A stretch of DNA of 64,000 nucleotides from Streptomyces sp. MMG1533 (GTDB taxonomy: Bacteria; Actinomycetota; Actinomycetes; Streptomycetales; Streptomycetaceae). Below, in pieces: positions 9,094 through 18,145 of the stretch. The position numbers were made by a program, and so were the translations under genes. Position 1 is the first letter of the stretch. Each line of letters opens with the position of its first letter. Under the pieces are notes generated by a model. That model was not told the DNA's origin, did not search any database, and was given only the letters and a program-made list of their open reading frames with translations. Location of the stretch: contig NZ_LGDG01000111.1 of assembly GCF_001279775.1 (NCBI RefSeq), forward strand, positions 53,068 to 117,067, given 5' to 3'.

Positions 9094-9258
9094 ATGAACG
9101 GCACCTCGACCGTCCTGATCGTCGTCGGCCTCTTCCTCCTCGGCGGCATCTACTCCTTCGTCAAGCAGCAGATGCCGAAGAACCTCATCGTGCTGCTCTC
9201 GATAGGCGCCGCGATGTGTCTCGTCGCCGGTGTCATGAGGCTGGAGGTGTGGAATTGA
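9094..9258 (+). CDS. Small conserved membrane protein between hisB and hisH
   Basis: A 54-residue protein starting two bases after hisB. It has two hydrophobic helices, [17 protein letters not shown] and [19 protein letters not shown], separated by a short basic loop (KQQMPKN). This predicts a small integral membrane hairpin. Its stop overlaps the start of hisH, so it is embedded in the coupled his operon. I recall similar small genes at this place in other Streptomyces. Function unknown; a direct role in histidine synthesis is not expected. Confidence 0.8.
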   Translation: MNGTSTVLIVVGLFLLGGIYSFVKQQMPKNLIVLLSIGAAMCLVAGVMRLEVWN

Positions 9259-9905
9259 GCAGCTCTGCAAGGAAGCGGCAGGTCGTCGTCTTCGACTACG
9301 GCTTCGGCAACGTCCGCTCCGCCGAACGCGCCCTCGCGCGCGCGGGAGCCGACGTCGAGATCACCCGTGACTTCGACAAGGCCATGAACGCGGACGGCCT
9401 GCTGGTGCCGGGCGTCGGCGCCTTCGCCGCCTGCATGAAGGGTCTGAAGGAAGCACGCGGCGACTGGGTCGTCGACCGCCGCCTGTCCGGCGGGCGCCCG
9501 GTCATGGGCATCTGCGTGGGCATGCAGATCCTCTTCGCGCGCGGCATCGAGCACGGCGTGGAGACCGAGGGCCTCGACGAGTGGCCCGGCTCGGTCGAGC
9601 CGCTGCAGGCCGAGATCGTGCCCCACATGGGTTGGAACACCGTCGACGCCCCGGCCGACTCGCAGCTCTTCGCCGGGCTGGACGCGGACGCGCGCTTCTA
9701 CTTCGTGCACTCCTACGCCGTCCACGACTGGAGCCTGGAGACGCACAACGCGGCGATCCGGGCGCCCAAGGTCACCTGGTCGACCCATGGCAAGCCCTTC
9801 GTGGCCGCCGTGGAGAACGGCGCCCTGTGGGCCACGCAGTTCCACCCCGAGAAGTCCGGCGACGCCGGAGCGCAGCTGCTGAACAACTGGATCGGAACCC
9901 TGTGA
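9255..9905 (+). CDS. hisH: Imidazole glycerol phosphate synthase, glutaminase subunit
   Basis: A class I glutamine amidotransferase of about 216 residues that supplies ammonia to HisF. The nucleophile Cys lies in [13 protein letters not shown], and the His-x-Glu pair in [24 protein letters not shown] opens the domain. TTG 9255 overlaps the previous stop and has a GGAGG site 8 to 12 bases upstream. An in-frame GTG at 9249 is an alternative that adds two residues. The partner HisF lies two genes downstream. Confidence 0.95.
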   Translation: MSSSARKRQVVVFDYGFGNVRSAERALARAGADVEITRDFDKAMNADGLLVPGVGAFAACMKGLKEARGDWVVDRRLSGGRPVMGICVGMQILFARGIEHGVETEGLDEWPGSVEPLQAEIVPHMGWNTVDAPADSQLFAGLDADARFYFVHSYAVHDWSLETHNAAIRAPKVTWSTHGKPFVAAVENGALWATQFHPEKSGDAGAQLLNNWIGTL

Positions 9906-10645
9906 TGTCTTCGAACCCCTCAGGACGGCTCGAACTCCTGCCCGCCGTGGACGTCCGTGACGGCCAGGCGGTCCGGCTCGTCCACGGCGAGTCCGGCTCG
10001 GAGACCTCGTACGGCTCCCCGCTGGAGGCCGCTCTCGCCTGGCAGCGCTCGGGCGCCGAGTGGCTGCACCTGGTCGACCTGGACGCCGCCTTCGGCACCG
10101 GCGACAACCGGGCCGTGATCGGCGAGATCGCCAAGGCGATGGACATCAGGGTGGAGCTCTCCGGCGGCATCCGCGACGACGCCACGCTCGCCGCCGCCCT
10201 GGCCACCGGCTGCACCCGGGTGAACCTCGGCACGGCCGCCCTGGAGACCCCTCAGTGGGTCGCCAAGGTCATCGCCGAGCACGGCGACAAGATCGCGGTC
10301 GGGCTCGACGTGCGCGGCACGACGCTGCGCGGGCGCGGCTGGACCAGTGACGGCGGCGACCTCTACGAGACGCTGGAGCGCCTCAACAAGGAGGGCTGCG
10401 CGCGCTACGTGGTCACGGACATCGCCAAGGACGGCACGCTGCAGGGCCCCAACCTGGAGCTGCTGCGCACTGTGTGTGCGGCGACCGATCGGCCGGTCGT
10501 GGCCTCCGGTGGCGTGTCGTCGCTGGACGACCTGCGGGCCATCGCCGAGCTGGTACCCCTCGGTGTCGAGGGCGCCATCGTCGGGAAGGCCCTGTACGCG
10601 AAGGCGTTCACCCTTGAAGAGGCCTTGGAGGCGGTAGCCCAGTGA
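9905..10645 (+). CDS. priA: Phosphoribosyl isomerase A (ProFAR/PRA isomerase), bifunctional HisA/TrpF
   Basis: A TIM-barrel isomerase of about 246 residues. The catalytic aspartates are visible in [18 protein letters not shown] and [14 protein letters not shown], and phosphate loops in SGGIR and VASGGVSS. In actinobacteria this enzyme (PriA) isomerises both ProFAR for histidine and phosphoribosyl anthranilate for tryptophan, because trpF is absent. The trp genes in this window indeed include no trpF. ATG 9905 overlaps the hisH stop by one base (TGATG). Bifunctionality is inferred from lineage and from the missing trpF. Confidence 0.95.
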   Translation: MSSNPSGRLELLPAVDVRDGQAVRLVHGESGSETSYGSPLEAALAWQRSGAEWLHLVDLDAAFGTGDNRAVIGEIAKAMDIRVELSGGIRDDATLAAALATGCTRVNLGTAALETPQWVAKVIAEHGDKIAVGLDVRGTTLRGRGWTSDGGDLYETLERLNKEGCARYVVTDIAKDGTLQGPNLELLRTVCAATDRPVVASGGVSSLDDLRAIAELVPLGVEGAIVGKALYAKAFTLEEALEAVAQ

Positions 10646-11037
10646 GCGATGTGCGACGCGTCACGACCGGCGCGCTCTGGGAGGAGACCTTCGGGTACTC
10701 CCGGGCGGTGGAACTGCCGAACGGCCTGGTACTGGTCTCCGGCTGCACGTCGATAGTGGACGGCGAGATCGCCGGAGGCGGTCCGTACGAGCAGACGGTC
10801 AACGCCTTCAACGTCGCGTTCGCGGCGCTCGGGCAGCTGGGTCTCGGCCGTGAGGACGTCGTGCGGACACGCATGTACATCACCCACGCCCGGGACGTGG
10901 ACGACGTCGGACGCGCTCACAAGGAGCTGTTCGACGACGTCCGGCCCGCCGCATCCATGATCATCGTCTCCGGCTTCGTGGACCCCAGCCTGGTGGTCGA
11001 GGTCGAGGTGGAGGCGTTCCGAGGAGTACCCGCATGA
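10642..11037 (+). CDS. RidA/YjgF-family protein in the his operon
   Basis: A 131-residue Rid-family protein with [26 protein letters not shown], the [18 protein letters not shown] helix and [25 protein letters not shown]. Classical RidA hydrolyses reactive enamines and imines using an Arg in a PARSCVEVA-like segment. Here the equivalent stretch reads [16 protein letters not shown], so the Arg appears missing, as in the non-archetypal Rid subfamilies. The gene is coupled to priA (GTGA overlap) and hisF (ATGA overlap), which ties its expression to histidine synthesis. Its exact substrate is unknown. Confidence 0.85.
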   Translation: MSDVRRVTTGALWEETFGYSRAVELPNGLVLVSGCTSIVDGEIAGGGPYEQTVNAFNVAFAALGQLGLGREDVVRTRMYITHARDVDDVGRAHKELFDDVRPAASMIIVSGFVDPSLVVEVEVEAFRGVPA

Positions 11038-11789
11038 CCTTGGCCGTACGAGTGATCCCCTGCCTGGACGTGGACAACGGCCGGGTCGTCAAGGGCGTCA
11101 ACTTCCAGAACCTGCGCGACGCGGGCGACCCCGTCGAGATGGCCAAGGTGTACGACGCCGAGGGCGCCGACGAGCTGACGTTCCTGGACATCACCGCCTC
11201 GTCGGGCAACCGCGAGACGACGTACGACGTGGTGCGCCGCACCGCCGAGCAGGTCTTCATCCCGCTGACGGTGGGCGGCGGCGTGCGCACGGCAGAGGAC
11301 GTGGACAAGCTGCTGCGGGCGGGCGCCGACAAGGTGGGCGTCAACACGGCCGCGATCGCGCGTCCCGACCTCATCCGTGAGATCGCCGAGCGCTTCGGCC
11401 GGCAGGTGCTGGTGCTCTCGGTCGACGCCCGTCGCACGGAGTCCGGGTCCTTCGAGGTCACCACGCACGGCGGTCGTAAGGGCACCGGCATCGACGCCGT
11501 CGAGTGGGCGCACCGGGCCGCCGAGCTGGGCGCGGGGGAGATCCTGCTCAACTCGATGGACGCGGACGGGACGAAGGACGGCTACGACCTGGAGATGATC
11601 GCCGCCGTCCGGGGTCACGTGACGGTCCCGGTGATCGCCTCCGGCGGCGCGGGCAAGCTGGCCGACTTCCCGCCGGCGGTCGCGGCGGGCGCGGACGCGG
11701 TGCTCGCGGCGTCCGTCTTCCACTTCGGTGATCTGCGGATCGGACAGGTGAAGGACGCGCTGCGGGAGGCCGGGCACCCGGTGCGGTGA
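11034..11789 (+). CDS. hisF: Imidazole glycerol phosphate synthase, cyclase subunit
   Basis: A 251-residue TIM barrel that joins PRFAR with ammonia from HisH to give IGP and AICAR. The two catalytic aspartates are in [18 protein letters not shown] and [16 protein letters not shown], and phosphate loops are seen in [10 protein letters not shown] and ASGGAGK. It is the last gene of the operon and is followed by a terminator-like hairpin 17 bases after the stop. ATG 11034 overlaps the stop of the RidA-like gene. Confidence 0.97.
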   Translation: MTLAVRVIPCLDVDNGRVVKGVNFQNLRDAGDPVEMAKVYDAEGADELTFLDITASSGNRETTYDVVRRTAEQVFIPLTVGGGVRTAEDVDKLLRAGADKVGVNTAAIARPDLIREIAERFGRQVLVLSVDARRTESGSFEVTTHGGRKGTGIDAVEWAHRAAELGAGEILLNSMDADGTKDGYDLEMIAAVRGHVTVPVIASGGAGKLADFPPAVAAGADAVLAASVFHFGDLRIGQVKDALREAGHPVR

Positions 11790-11806
11790 CGCTTCGCTCG
11801 GCTTGA

Positions 11807-11834
11807 ACCCCGGTCGCCTGGTGGTGGCCGGGGT
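11807..11834 (+). terminator. Terminator-like hairpin after hisF
   Basis: A stem of about 12 pairs (ACCCCGGTCGCC with GGTGGCCGGGGT, two G-U pairs) closes on a 4-base loop. It is followed by a T-rich stretch (CTTCTT). It lies just after hisF and fits a rho-independent terminator of the his operon. Confidence 0.7.
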
Positions 11835-11847
11835 CTTCTTCCGGCAG

Positions 11848-11897
11848 ATACGAAAGAGAAGTTGCGCAAAATATATTGCGCAACTTCTCTTTCGTAT
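11848..11897. promoter_or_regulatory. Perfect 22-bp inverted repeat, probable operator of the ArsR-like gene
   Basis: Bases 11848-11869 are the exact reverse complement of 11876-11897, with the AT-rich spacer AATATA between. Each arm contains the 8-bp palindrome TTGCGCAA, so two such palindromes sit 14 bases apart centre to centre. The element ends 14 bases before the start codon of the ArsR-like regulator and contains the most AT-rich DNA of the surroundings. The best reading is an autoregulatory operator overlapping the promoter. A leader hairpin is an alternative. Confidence 0.7.
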
Positions 11898-11911
11898 TTA
11901 CGGTGAGGCGC

Positions 11912-12502
11912 ATGGCAAGCAAGGAGAGAGACCTCCCGATCACCGACCTGGGCACGCTCAAGGCTCTCGCCCATCCGCTGCGGATGAAGCTCTACCGGTG
12001 TCTGGTCGTGGCCAGGGTCGCCACCGCCTCGCAGCTGGCCGACCAGATCGACGAGGCCGTCTCGCTGGTCAGCTATCACCTGCGCAAGCTGGCCGAGCAC
12101 GGGCTCATCGAGGAGGCGGAGCCGCAGAGCGCGGACGGCAGGGAGCGCTGGTGGCAGCCCGCCTCGGACGGCGTGAGCATCCGCGACAAGGACTTCCGGG
12201 ACGCCCCCGAGCGGGCCGCCGCGCACCTGTCGGCCACCCGGCTCTTCCACGAGCAGCGCGCCGACATGTACCGCCGCTACCTCGACGAGCGTCCCACCTG
12301 GGGTCCTGAGTGGAACTCCGCCGCCCCCGACAACGAGGCCCTCCTGCGCCTGACCCCGGCCGAACTGGCCGAGCTGGGCGAGGAGTTGCTCGCCCTCGCC
12401 AAGAAGTACGACGAGAAGGGCCGGGCCGCCGAAGCGGCCGGCGACACCGAAGGGCGCGAGAACGTCGCGCTGCACGTGTACGGCTTCCCGTTCCGGATCT
12501 GA
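11912..12502 (+). CDS. ArsR-like winged-helix transcriptional regulator
   Basis: A 196-residue protein with an N-terminal winged helix: LGTLKALAHPLRMKLYRCLVVARVATASQLADQI, then the recognition part EAVSLVSYHLRKLAEHGLIEEAEP, and the wing DGRERWWQPASDG. The C-terminal half is helical, with an acidic segment around LTPAELAELGEELLALAKKYDEKG. Absence of the usual Cys metal ligands suggests it senses something other than metal. ATG 11912 follows a GGTGAGG site and the long inverted repeat. An MFS exporter gene starts 19 bases downstream, so the protein probably controls that exporter and itself. Confidence 0.88.
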   Translation: MASKERDLPITDLGTLKALAHPLRMKLYRCLVVARVATASQLADQIDEAVSLVSYHLRKLAEHGLIEEAEPQSADGRERWWQPASDGVSIRDKDFRDAPERAAAHLSATRLFHEQRADMYRRYLDERPTWGPEWNSAAPDNEALLRLTPAELAELGEELLALAKKYDEKGRAAEAAGDTEGRENVALHVYGFPFRI

Positions 12503-12520
12503 GCCCGAGAGGAACCTCCC

Positions 12521-13771
12521 GTGAGCGCCACACTCACCGCTCCCGCCGCCGTCACCGGCAGACCGGCCCACCGCGACGGCAACGTCCTGCGCTGGCTAGC
12601 CGCCTACACCTCCTCGATGGTCGGCGACAGCGTGTACTACATCGCCCTTTCCTGGGCGGCCGTACAGGCCGGGACGCCCTCGCAGGCCGGAGTCGTCATG
12701 GCGGTGAGCGCAGTGCCGCGGGCCCTGCTGATGCTGGGCGGGGGCGTGATCGCCGACCGGTTCGGGCCGCGCAGGGTCGTCATCGGCAGCGACGTGGTGC
12801 GCTGCACGGCCGGGCTCGCGGTGGCCGCGCTGCTCTTCCTCACCAGCCCCGGACTGTGGCCCCTGGCCCTGCTCGCCCTGGTCTTCGGCACCGTCGACGC
12901 CGTGTTCATGCCCGCCGTGGGGGCCCTGCCCGCGCGCGTGACGAGCCGCGACCAGCTCGCACGCGTGCAGGGCATGCGGGGCCTGGGGATCCGCTTCGCG
13001 AGCGTCGTCGGCGCCCCGCTGGGCGGCCTCGCGGTGGCGGTCGGCGGTGCGGCGGCGGCGTTCGGGCTGGCGGGCCTGCTGATAGCGGTGTCCGTACCCC
13101 TGCTGGTCTCCGTACGGCTGCGGGACCTGCCCCCCGACGACAAGGCGGCTGCCCGCGGGGACACCGCCTGGCGCGACCTGGTGGCCGGGCTGCGCCACAT
13201 CCGCCGCCACCGCGTGCTCGCCCCGCTGATGCTGGCCATCGCCCTCGGCGACCTCGGCTTCGTCGGCCCCCTCAACGTGGGCCTGACCCTGCTCGCCGAC
13301 GAGCGCGGCTGGGGCGCCTTTGGCATGGGCTGGGTGCTCGCCGGGTTCGGCACCGGCGCGGGCGCCGCCTCCCTGCTGCTGACCGTGCGCGGGCGCCTGC
13401 CGCACGCCGGGCAGGTCGCGGCGTACGCCATCCTCGCGGGCTCGGTCGCGATCGGCGCCCTCGCCTTCGTCCCGGGCGTCCTCGCGGCCGTCGGAGTGGC
13501 CCTGCTCATCGGGCTGCTCGCCGGGCTCAGCGGCGCCATGTGCGGCGCCCTGCTCCAGACCCAGGCGGACCCCGCCTACCTGGGGCGTGTCACCGCCGTC
13601 TCCGGCCTGGTGAGCCTCGGTTTCGCCCCGCTGAGCATGCCGCTGTCCGCCGCGGCCATCGGCGCCTGGGGGACCGGCCCGGTCTTCGTCGTCAGCGCCG
13701 TGGTCTGCGGGCTGGGCGGGGTCGTCGCCCTGTGCGCAGGGGACCTGCGGCGCGCGGAACTGCCCCGCTGA
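12521..13771 (+). CDS. MFS transporter
   Basis: A 416-residue inner membrane transporter with about 12 hydrophobic helices. The MFS A-like motif GGGVIADRFGPRRVVIGSDV lies between helices 2 and 3, and a central hydrophilic loop LRDLPPDDKAAARGDTAWRD separates the two halves. The N-terminal DGNVLRWLAAYTSSMVGDSVYYIALSW resembles multidrug/macrolide-type exporters. It starts with GTG 19 bases after the ArsR-like gene, so a regulator-exporter operon is likely. The substrate is unknown. The stop is 13 bases from the convergent VOC gene. Confidence 0.88.
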   Translation: MSATLTAPAAVTGRPAHRDGNVLRWLAAYTSSMVGDSVYYIALSWAAVQAGTPSQAGVVMAVSAVPRALLMLGGGVIADRFGPRRVVIGSDVVRCTAGLAVAALLFLTSPGLWPLALLALVFGTVDAVFMPAVGALPARVTSRDQLARVQGMRGLGIRFASVVGAPLGGLAVAVGGAAAAFGLAGLLIAVSVPLLVSVRLRDLPPDDKAAARGDTAWRDLVAGLRHIRRHRVLAPLMLAIALGDLGFVGPLNVGLTLLADERGWGAFGMGWVLAGFGTGAGAASLLLTVRGRLPHAGQVAAYAILAGSVAIGALAFVPGVLAAVGVALLIGLLAGLSGAMCGALLQTQADPAYLGRVTAVSGLVSLGFAPLSMPLSAAAIGAWGTGPVFVVSAVVCGLGGVVALCAGDLRRAELPR

Positions 13772-13784
13772 GGCCCCGTCCGCC

Positions 13785-14183
13785 TCACTCCTTCGGCTGC
13801 GCCAGCTGCACCAGATTGCCCACCGTGTCGTCCAGAACGGCCGTGACGACCGGCCCCTGCTCCTGCGGGCCCTGGGTGAAGCGGACCCCGAGCTTCTGCA
13901 GCCGCTCGTACTCGGCCCCGATGTCGTCGACCGAGAAGACGATGCAGGGCAGGCCCGCCTCGCGCACCGCCTTGCGGTACGGGTCCGCGATGGGGCCCTG
14001 GCCGGGTTCCAGCAGCAGCTGGAGGTCCTGCTGGGCTCCCTCGGGCGCGCCCACGGTGACGAACAGCGTGCCGCCGCCCAGATCCATGTGGATGCGGGTC
14101 TCGAAGCCGAGGACGTCCGTGTAGAAGGCGTGGGCCTTCGCGACGTCGTCCACGTACACGCTGGTCATGGCGACCTTGATCAT
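13785..14183 (-). CDS. VOC (glyoxalase/bleomycin-resistance-like) family protein
   Basis: A 132-residue protein made of two beta-alpha-beta-beta-beta units. MIKVAMTSVYVDDVAKAHAFYTDVLGFE is the usual opening. The second unit has VFSVDDIGAEYERLQKLGVRFTQGP and ends TAVLDDTVGNLVQLAQ, where the last acidic position is often Glu in metal-dependent members. The family includes dioxygenases, glyoxalases and binding proteins, so the substrate cannot be assigned. ATG 14183 was chosen from the domain start. The TIGR03085 gene lies just upstream on the same strand. Confidence 0.85.
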   Translation of the reverse strand: MIKVAMTSVYVDDVAKAHAFYTDVLGFETRIHMDLGGGTLFVTVGAPEGAQQDLQLLLEPGQGPIADPYRKAVREAGLPCIVFSVDDIGAEYERLQKLGVRFTQGPQEQGPVVTAVLDDTVGNLVQLAQPKE

Positions 14184-14209
14184 TTGCGGGGCCTCTCGGA
14201 TCAGGGCCT

Positions 14210-14845
14210 TCAGATGCCGAGCTGCTTCGAACCGTGCAACCTGTCGATCGCCTCCTTGTCGCCGTCCAGCTCGACCTTGGCCTCGTTCTGGCGGCCGTAC
14301 AGGAACAGCAGCAGCTCCGACGGCTCGCCGGTGACCGTCACCACCGGCGTGCCCCGGTGGGCGACCGCCGTCTGGCCGTCCGGGCGGCGCAGCACCAGGC
14401 CGGTCGGAACGCCGCGGCCCATCAGGCGGGCGGTGCGCTCCAGGCGGGACCACAGGGCGTCCTGGAAGACCGGGTCGAGCTCGCGCTGGGACCAGTCGGG
14501 CTGGGCGCGGCGGACGTCCTCGGTGTGGACGTAGAACTCGATGGTGTTGGACGCCTCGTCGATCTGCTTGAGGGAGAAGGGCGAGAACCGGGGCGGGCCG
14601 GTCCGGATGAGCTGGATCAGTTCCTCGTACGGTTTGGCCGTGAACTCGTCCATCACCCTCTCCAGGCGTGGTCCGAGCTGCTTGATCAGCATCCCGCCGG
14701 CCGCGTCGGGGCGGCGCTCGCGCACCACCACGTGCGCGGCCAGGTCACGGGTCAGCCAGTCCTCACAGAGGGTCGGGGCCTCCGGGCCCGCGGCCTCCAA
14801 CAGGTCGGCGAGGAGAAGTCGTTCACGCTTGGCGAAAGTCGACAT
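14210..14845 (-). CDS. TIGR03085 family protein (DinB/maleylpyruvate isomerase-like fold)
   Basis: A 211-residue soluble protein beginning MSTFAKRERLLLADLLEAAGPEAPTLCEDWLTRDLAAHVVVRERRPD, the hallmark of the TIGR03085 metal-binding family. His residues in LAAHVVVRE and YVHTEDVRRAQPDW are the likely metal ligands. Relatives share the DinB four-helix fold with mycothiol-dependent maleylpyruvate isomerase, and a mycothiol-linked reaction is possible but unproven. It is divergent from hisI. Confidence 0.8.
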   Translation of the reverse strand: MSTFAKRERLLLADLLEAAGPEAPTLCEDWLTRDLAAHVVVRERRPDAAGGMLIKQLGPRLERVMDEFTAKPYEELIQLIRTGPPRFSPFSLKQIDEASNTIEFYVHTEDVRRAQPDWSQRELDPVFQDALWSRLERTARLMGRGVPTGLVLRRPDGQTAVAHRGTPVVTVTGEPSELLLFLYGRQNEAKVELDGDKEAIDRLHGSKQLGI

Positions 14846-14929
14846 GACAGTCAGCCTACGACCGTCCCCGCGGTCCGCACAGTGGACACCCCACGGTGAC
14901 TGTCAGTGGCGGGCGGCACAATGGCATCC

Positions 14930-15328
14930 ATGACCAGCAGCACGCCTCGCCGGCCCAGTCCGCTCGACCCCGGGATCGCCGCGCGCCTCAAGCGCAGCGC
15001 CGACGGGCTCCTGCCCGCCATCGCCCAGCAGTACGACACCGGAGAGGTGCTCATGCTCGGCTGGATGGACGACGAGGCGCTGCACCGCACCCTGACCACC
15101 GGCCGCTGCACCTACTGGTCGCGCAGCCGCCGGGAGTACTGGGTCAAGGGCGACACCTCCGGCCACTTCCAGTGGGTCAAGTCCGTCGCCCTGGACTGCG
15201 ACGCGGACACCGTGCTGGTCAAGGTCGACCAGGTCGGCGCCGCCTGCCACACCGGCGCGCGCACCTGCTTCGACGCCGACGTGCTGGTCAAGGACGCCGA
15301 TTCCGGCGTACCGGCCGCGGATCAGTAG
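14930..15328 (+). CDS. hisI: Phosphoribosyl-AMP cyclohydrolase
   Basis: A 132-residue enzyme opening the purine ring of phosphoribosyl-AMP in histidine synthesis. It shows [21 protein letters not shown], the [18 protein letters not shown] core, the zinc ligands in [14 protein letters not shown] and the [12 protein letters not shown] motif. No HisE pyrophosphohydrolase domain is fused. ATG 14930 was chosen; an in-frame ATG at 14921 and the earlier codons also fit the frame. It sits 11 bases ahead of trpE, apart from the main his operon, so it is likely cotranscribed with trpE. Confidence 0.95.
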   Translation: MTSSTPRRPSPLDPGIAARLKRSADGLLPAIAQQYDTGEVLMLGWMDDEALHRTLTTGRCTYWSRSRREYWVKGDTSGHFQWVKSVALDCDADTVLVKVDQVGAACHTGARTCFDADVLVKDADSGVPAADQ

Positions 15329-15339
15329 GGTCAGCCGCC

Positions 15340-16818
<1,479 letters not shown>

Positions 16819-16832
16819 GACGGTTCTCACGG

Positions 16833-16860
16833 AGCCCCGGGTGACGGTTCGCCCGGGGTT
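16833..16860 (+). terminator. Short GC hairpin after trpE
   Basis: CCCCGGG (16835-16841) and CCCGGGG (16852-16858) form a 7-bp stem with a 10-base loop in the 51-base gap between trpE and the next gene. Outer A-T and wobble pairs extend it slightly. There is no T tract, so it may attenuate rather than stop transcription. Confidence 0.45.
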
Positions 16861-16869
16861 CAGGCGATA

Positions 16870-17511
16870 GTGGAGTACGTGACAGCCGTACCTCACCCTC
16901 GTTCCGAAGCCGCACGACCCGCCCGGGCCGGCCGCCGGAGTCTTGCCGTCGCCCTGCTCAGCGGGGCCCTCGGCGCGGCCGTGGCGTTGCTCGCCACCCG
17001 GCAGCAGTGGTCGCAGGGCACCGCGACGGTGGCCGGCGGCGACTTCCCGCTGACCGCCAAGGGCAGCGACGTCACGGGCGTGCCCGCGTCCCTCGCCATA
17101 GTGGGCCTCGCCGCGCTCGTCGCCGTCTTCGCCGTCCGCCGGGCCGGCCGCTTCCTGGTCGCCGCCGTGCTCGCGCTCTCCGGCGCCGGCACCGTCGCGG
17201 CGGCCCTCCTCGGCGTCAACGACAGCTCCGCGCTCGACGAACAGGCCGCGAAGGCCTCCGGCGACACCTCGGCCACCGTCGACGCCCTCTCCCACACCGC
17301 CTGGCCGTACGTCGCTGCCGTCGGCGGTCTCCTGCTCCTCCTGGCCGGCCTGCTCGCCCTGCGCTACGGCCGCCTGTGGCCCGCGATGTCCGGCCGCTAC
17401 GAGCGCTCCGGCGCCCCCCGTCCCCGCCGCCAGGCGCCCGCCGTCGACCCCGACCGCCCCGAGGACATCTGGAAGGCCCTCGACCGGGGCGAGGATCCGA
17501 CCGGCGCGTAG
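16870..17511 (+). CDS. Trp-region conserved membrane protein (TIGR02234-like)
   Basis: A membrane protein of about 213 residues that fits the Trp-operon-associated family TIGR02234. It has four hydrophobic helices: ARRSLAVALLSGALGAAVAL-type near the start, SLAIVGLAALVAVFAV, FLVAAVLALSGAGTVAAALL and YVAAVGGLLLLLAGLLALRYG. An extracytoplasmic loop follows helix 1, and the C-terminus is basic and ends in an acidic patch (DPDRPEDIWKALDRGEDP). GTG 16870 was used; GTG 16879 is also possible. The family is found next to trp genes across actinobacteria but its function is unknown. Confidence 0.8.
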   Translation: MEYVTAVPHPRSEAARPARAGRRSLAVALLSGALGAAVALLATRQQWSQGTATVAGGDFPLTAKGSDVTGVPASLAIVGLAALVAVFAVRRAGRFLVAAVLALSGAGTVAAALLGVNDSSALDEQAAKASGDTSATVDALSHTAWPYVAAVGGLLLLLAGLLALRYGRLWPAMSGRYERSGAPRPRRQAPAVDPDRPEDIWKALDRGEDPTGA

Positions 17512-17570
17512 GCCTCCGGCGGTGGCGCGGTCAAGGCGGCCACGGGGTGGGGGGTTCGGTGATGTGCCGG

Positions 17571-17620
17571 TTGCGGGTGTGTGGGGGCTGGTCGCGCAGT
17601 TCCCCGCGCCCCTGGGTTGC
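17571..17620. repeat. Dispersed Streptomyces intergenic repeat, copy 1
   Basis: The core at 17586-17614 reads, on the minus strand, CAGGGGCGCGGGGAACTGCG followed by CGACCAGCC. From memory this is one of the most frequent intergenic sequences in Streptomyces genomes. The rest of the 291-base gap (17512-17802) between the two small membrane protein genes shows no gene. Near its right end there is a short tandem ACACGTAC-type repeat, 17765-17784. Confidence 0.6.
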
Positions 17621-17802
17621 GGCCGACGTCCCCTGTGTCAGGACCCTTCCCCCGGCACGGACAGCCCCCGCCGCCGCCCGTTCGGCCTCCGACGCGCGAG
17701 GGACGACCCCCGGACACCCGGCACGTGCGCGTGCGGAACAATGGACCATGAGCGTCCGGCTCAGACACGTACACACACGTACACAGCAACGAGGAGCAAG
17801 TC

Positions 17803-18054
17803 ATGGCGGGCAGCAGCCACGGTCACACCCCGGCCGCCTGGACCGGTGTCATCATCGCCTTCATCGGTTTCACCGTCGCCGGCGCCTTCATGGTGCTGGC
17901 CTATCCGGCGGGCTTCTGGGGCGGCATGGCAATCGTGGTCCTCGGTGGCGTGGTCGGCTGGATCATGCGGGCGATGGGCCTGGGCCAGCCGAAGAACGCC
18001 CACCCGACGCACCAGGTCGCGGACAAGCGCGAGCCCGCGAGCGTCGAGGGCTGA
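17803..18054 (+). CDS. HGxxPAAW-family small membrane protein
   Basis: An 83-residue protein starting MAGSSHGHTPAAWTG, the motif that names the family. Two hydrophobic helices follow, VIIAFIGFTVAGAFMVLAYP and FWGGMAIVVLGGVVGWIMRAM, then a polar tail with QPKNAHPTHQVADKRE. A GAGGAG site lies close before the ATG. Relatives are typically encoded in the trpE-trpC interval of Streptomyces. Function unknown. Confidence 0.85.
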   Translation: MAGSSHGHTPAAWTGVIIAFIGFTVAGAFMVLAYPAGFWGGMAIVVLGGVVGWIMRAMGLGQPKNAHPTHQVADKREPASVEG

Positions 18055-18145
18055 TCGCTCACGACTTCGTGGAGGGGCGGCCCGGCGTGATGCCGGTGCC
18101 GCCCCTCACGCGCGTGTCGTGAGCCGCGCAGGGCACAATGCGAGC

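Noticed and set aside
17761..17790. ACACGTAC repeats before the HGxxPAAW gene, considered as a CRISPR or operator array
   Set aside because: Only two short units are present, with no spacers, so it is listed only as a remark in the intergenic repeat entry.
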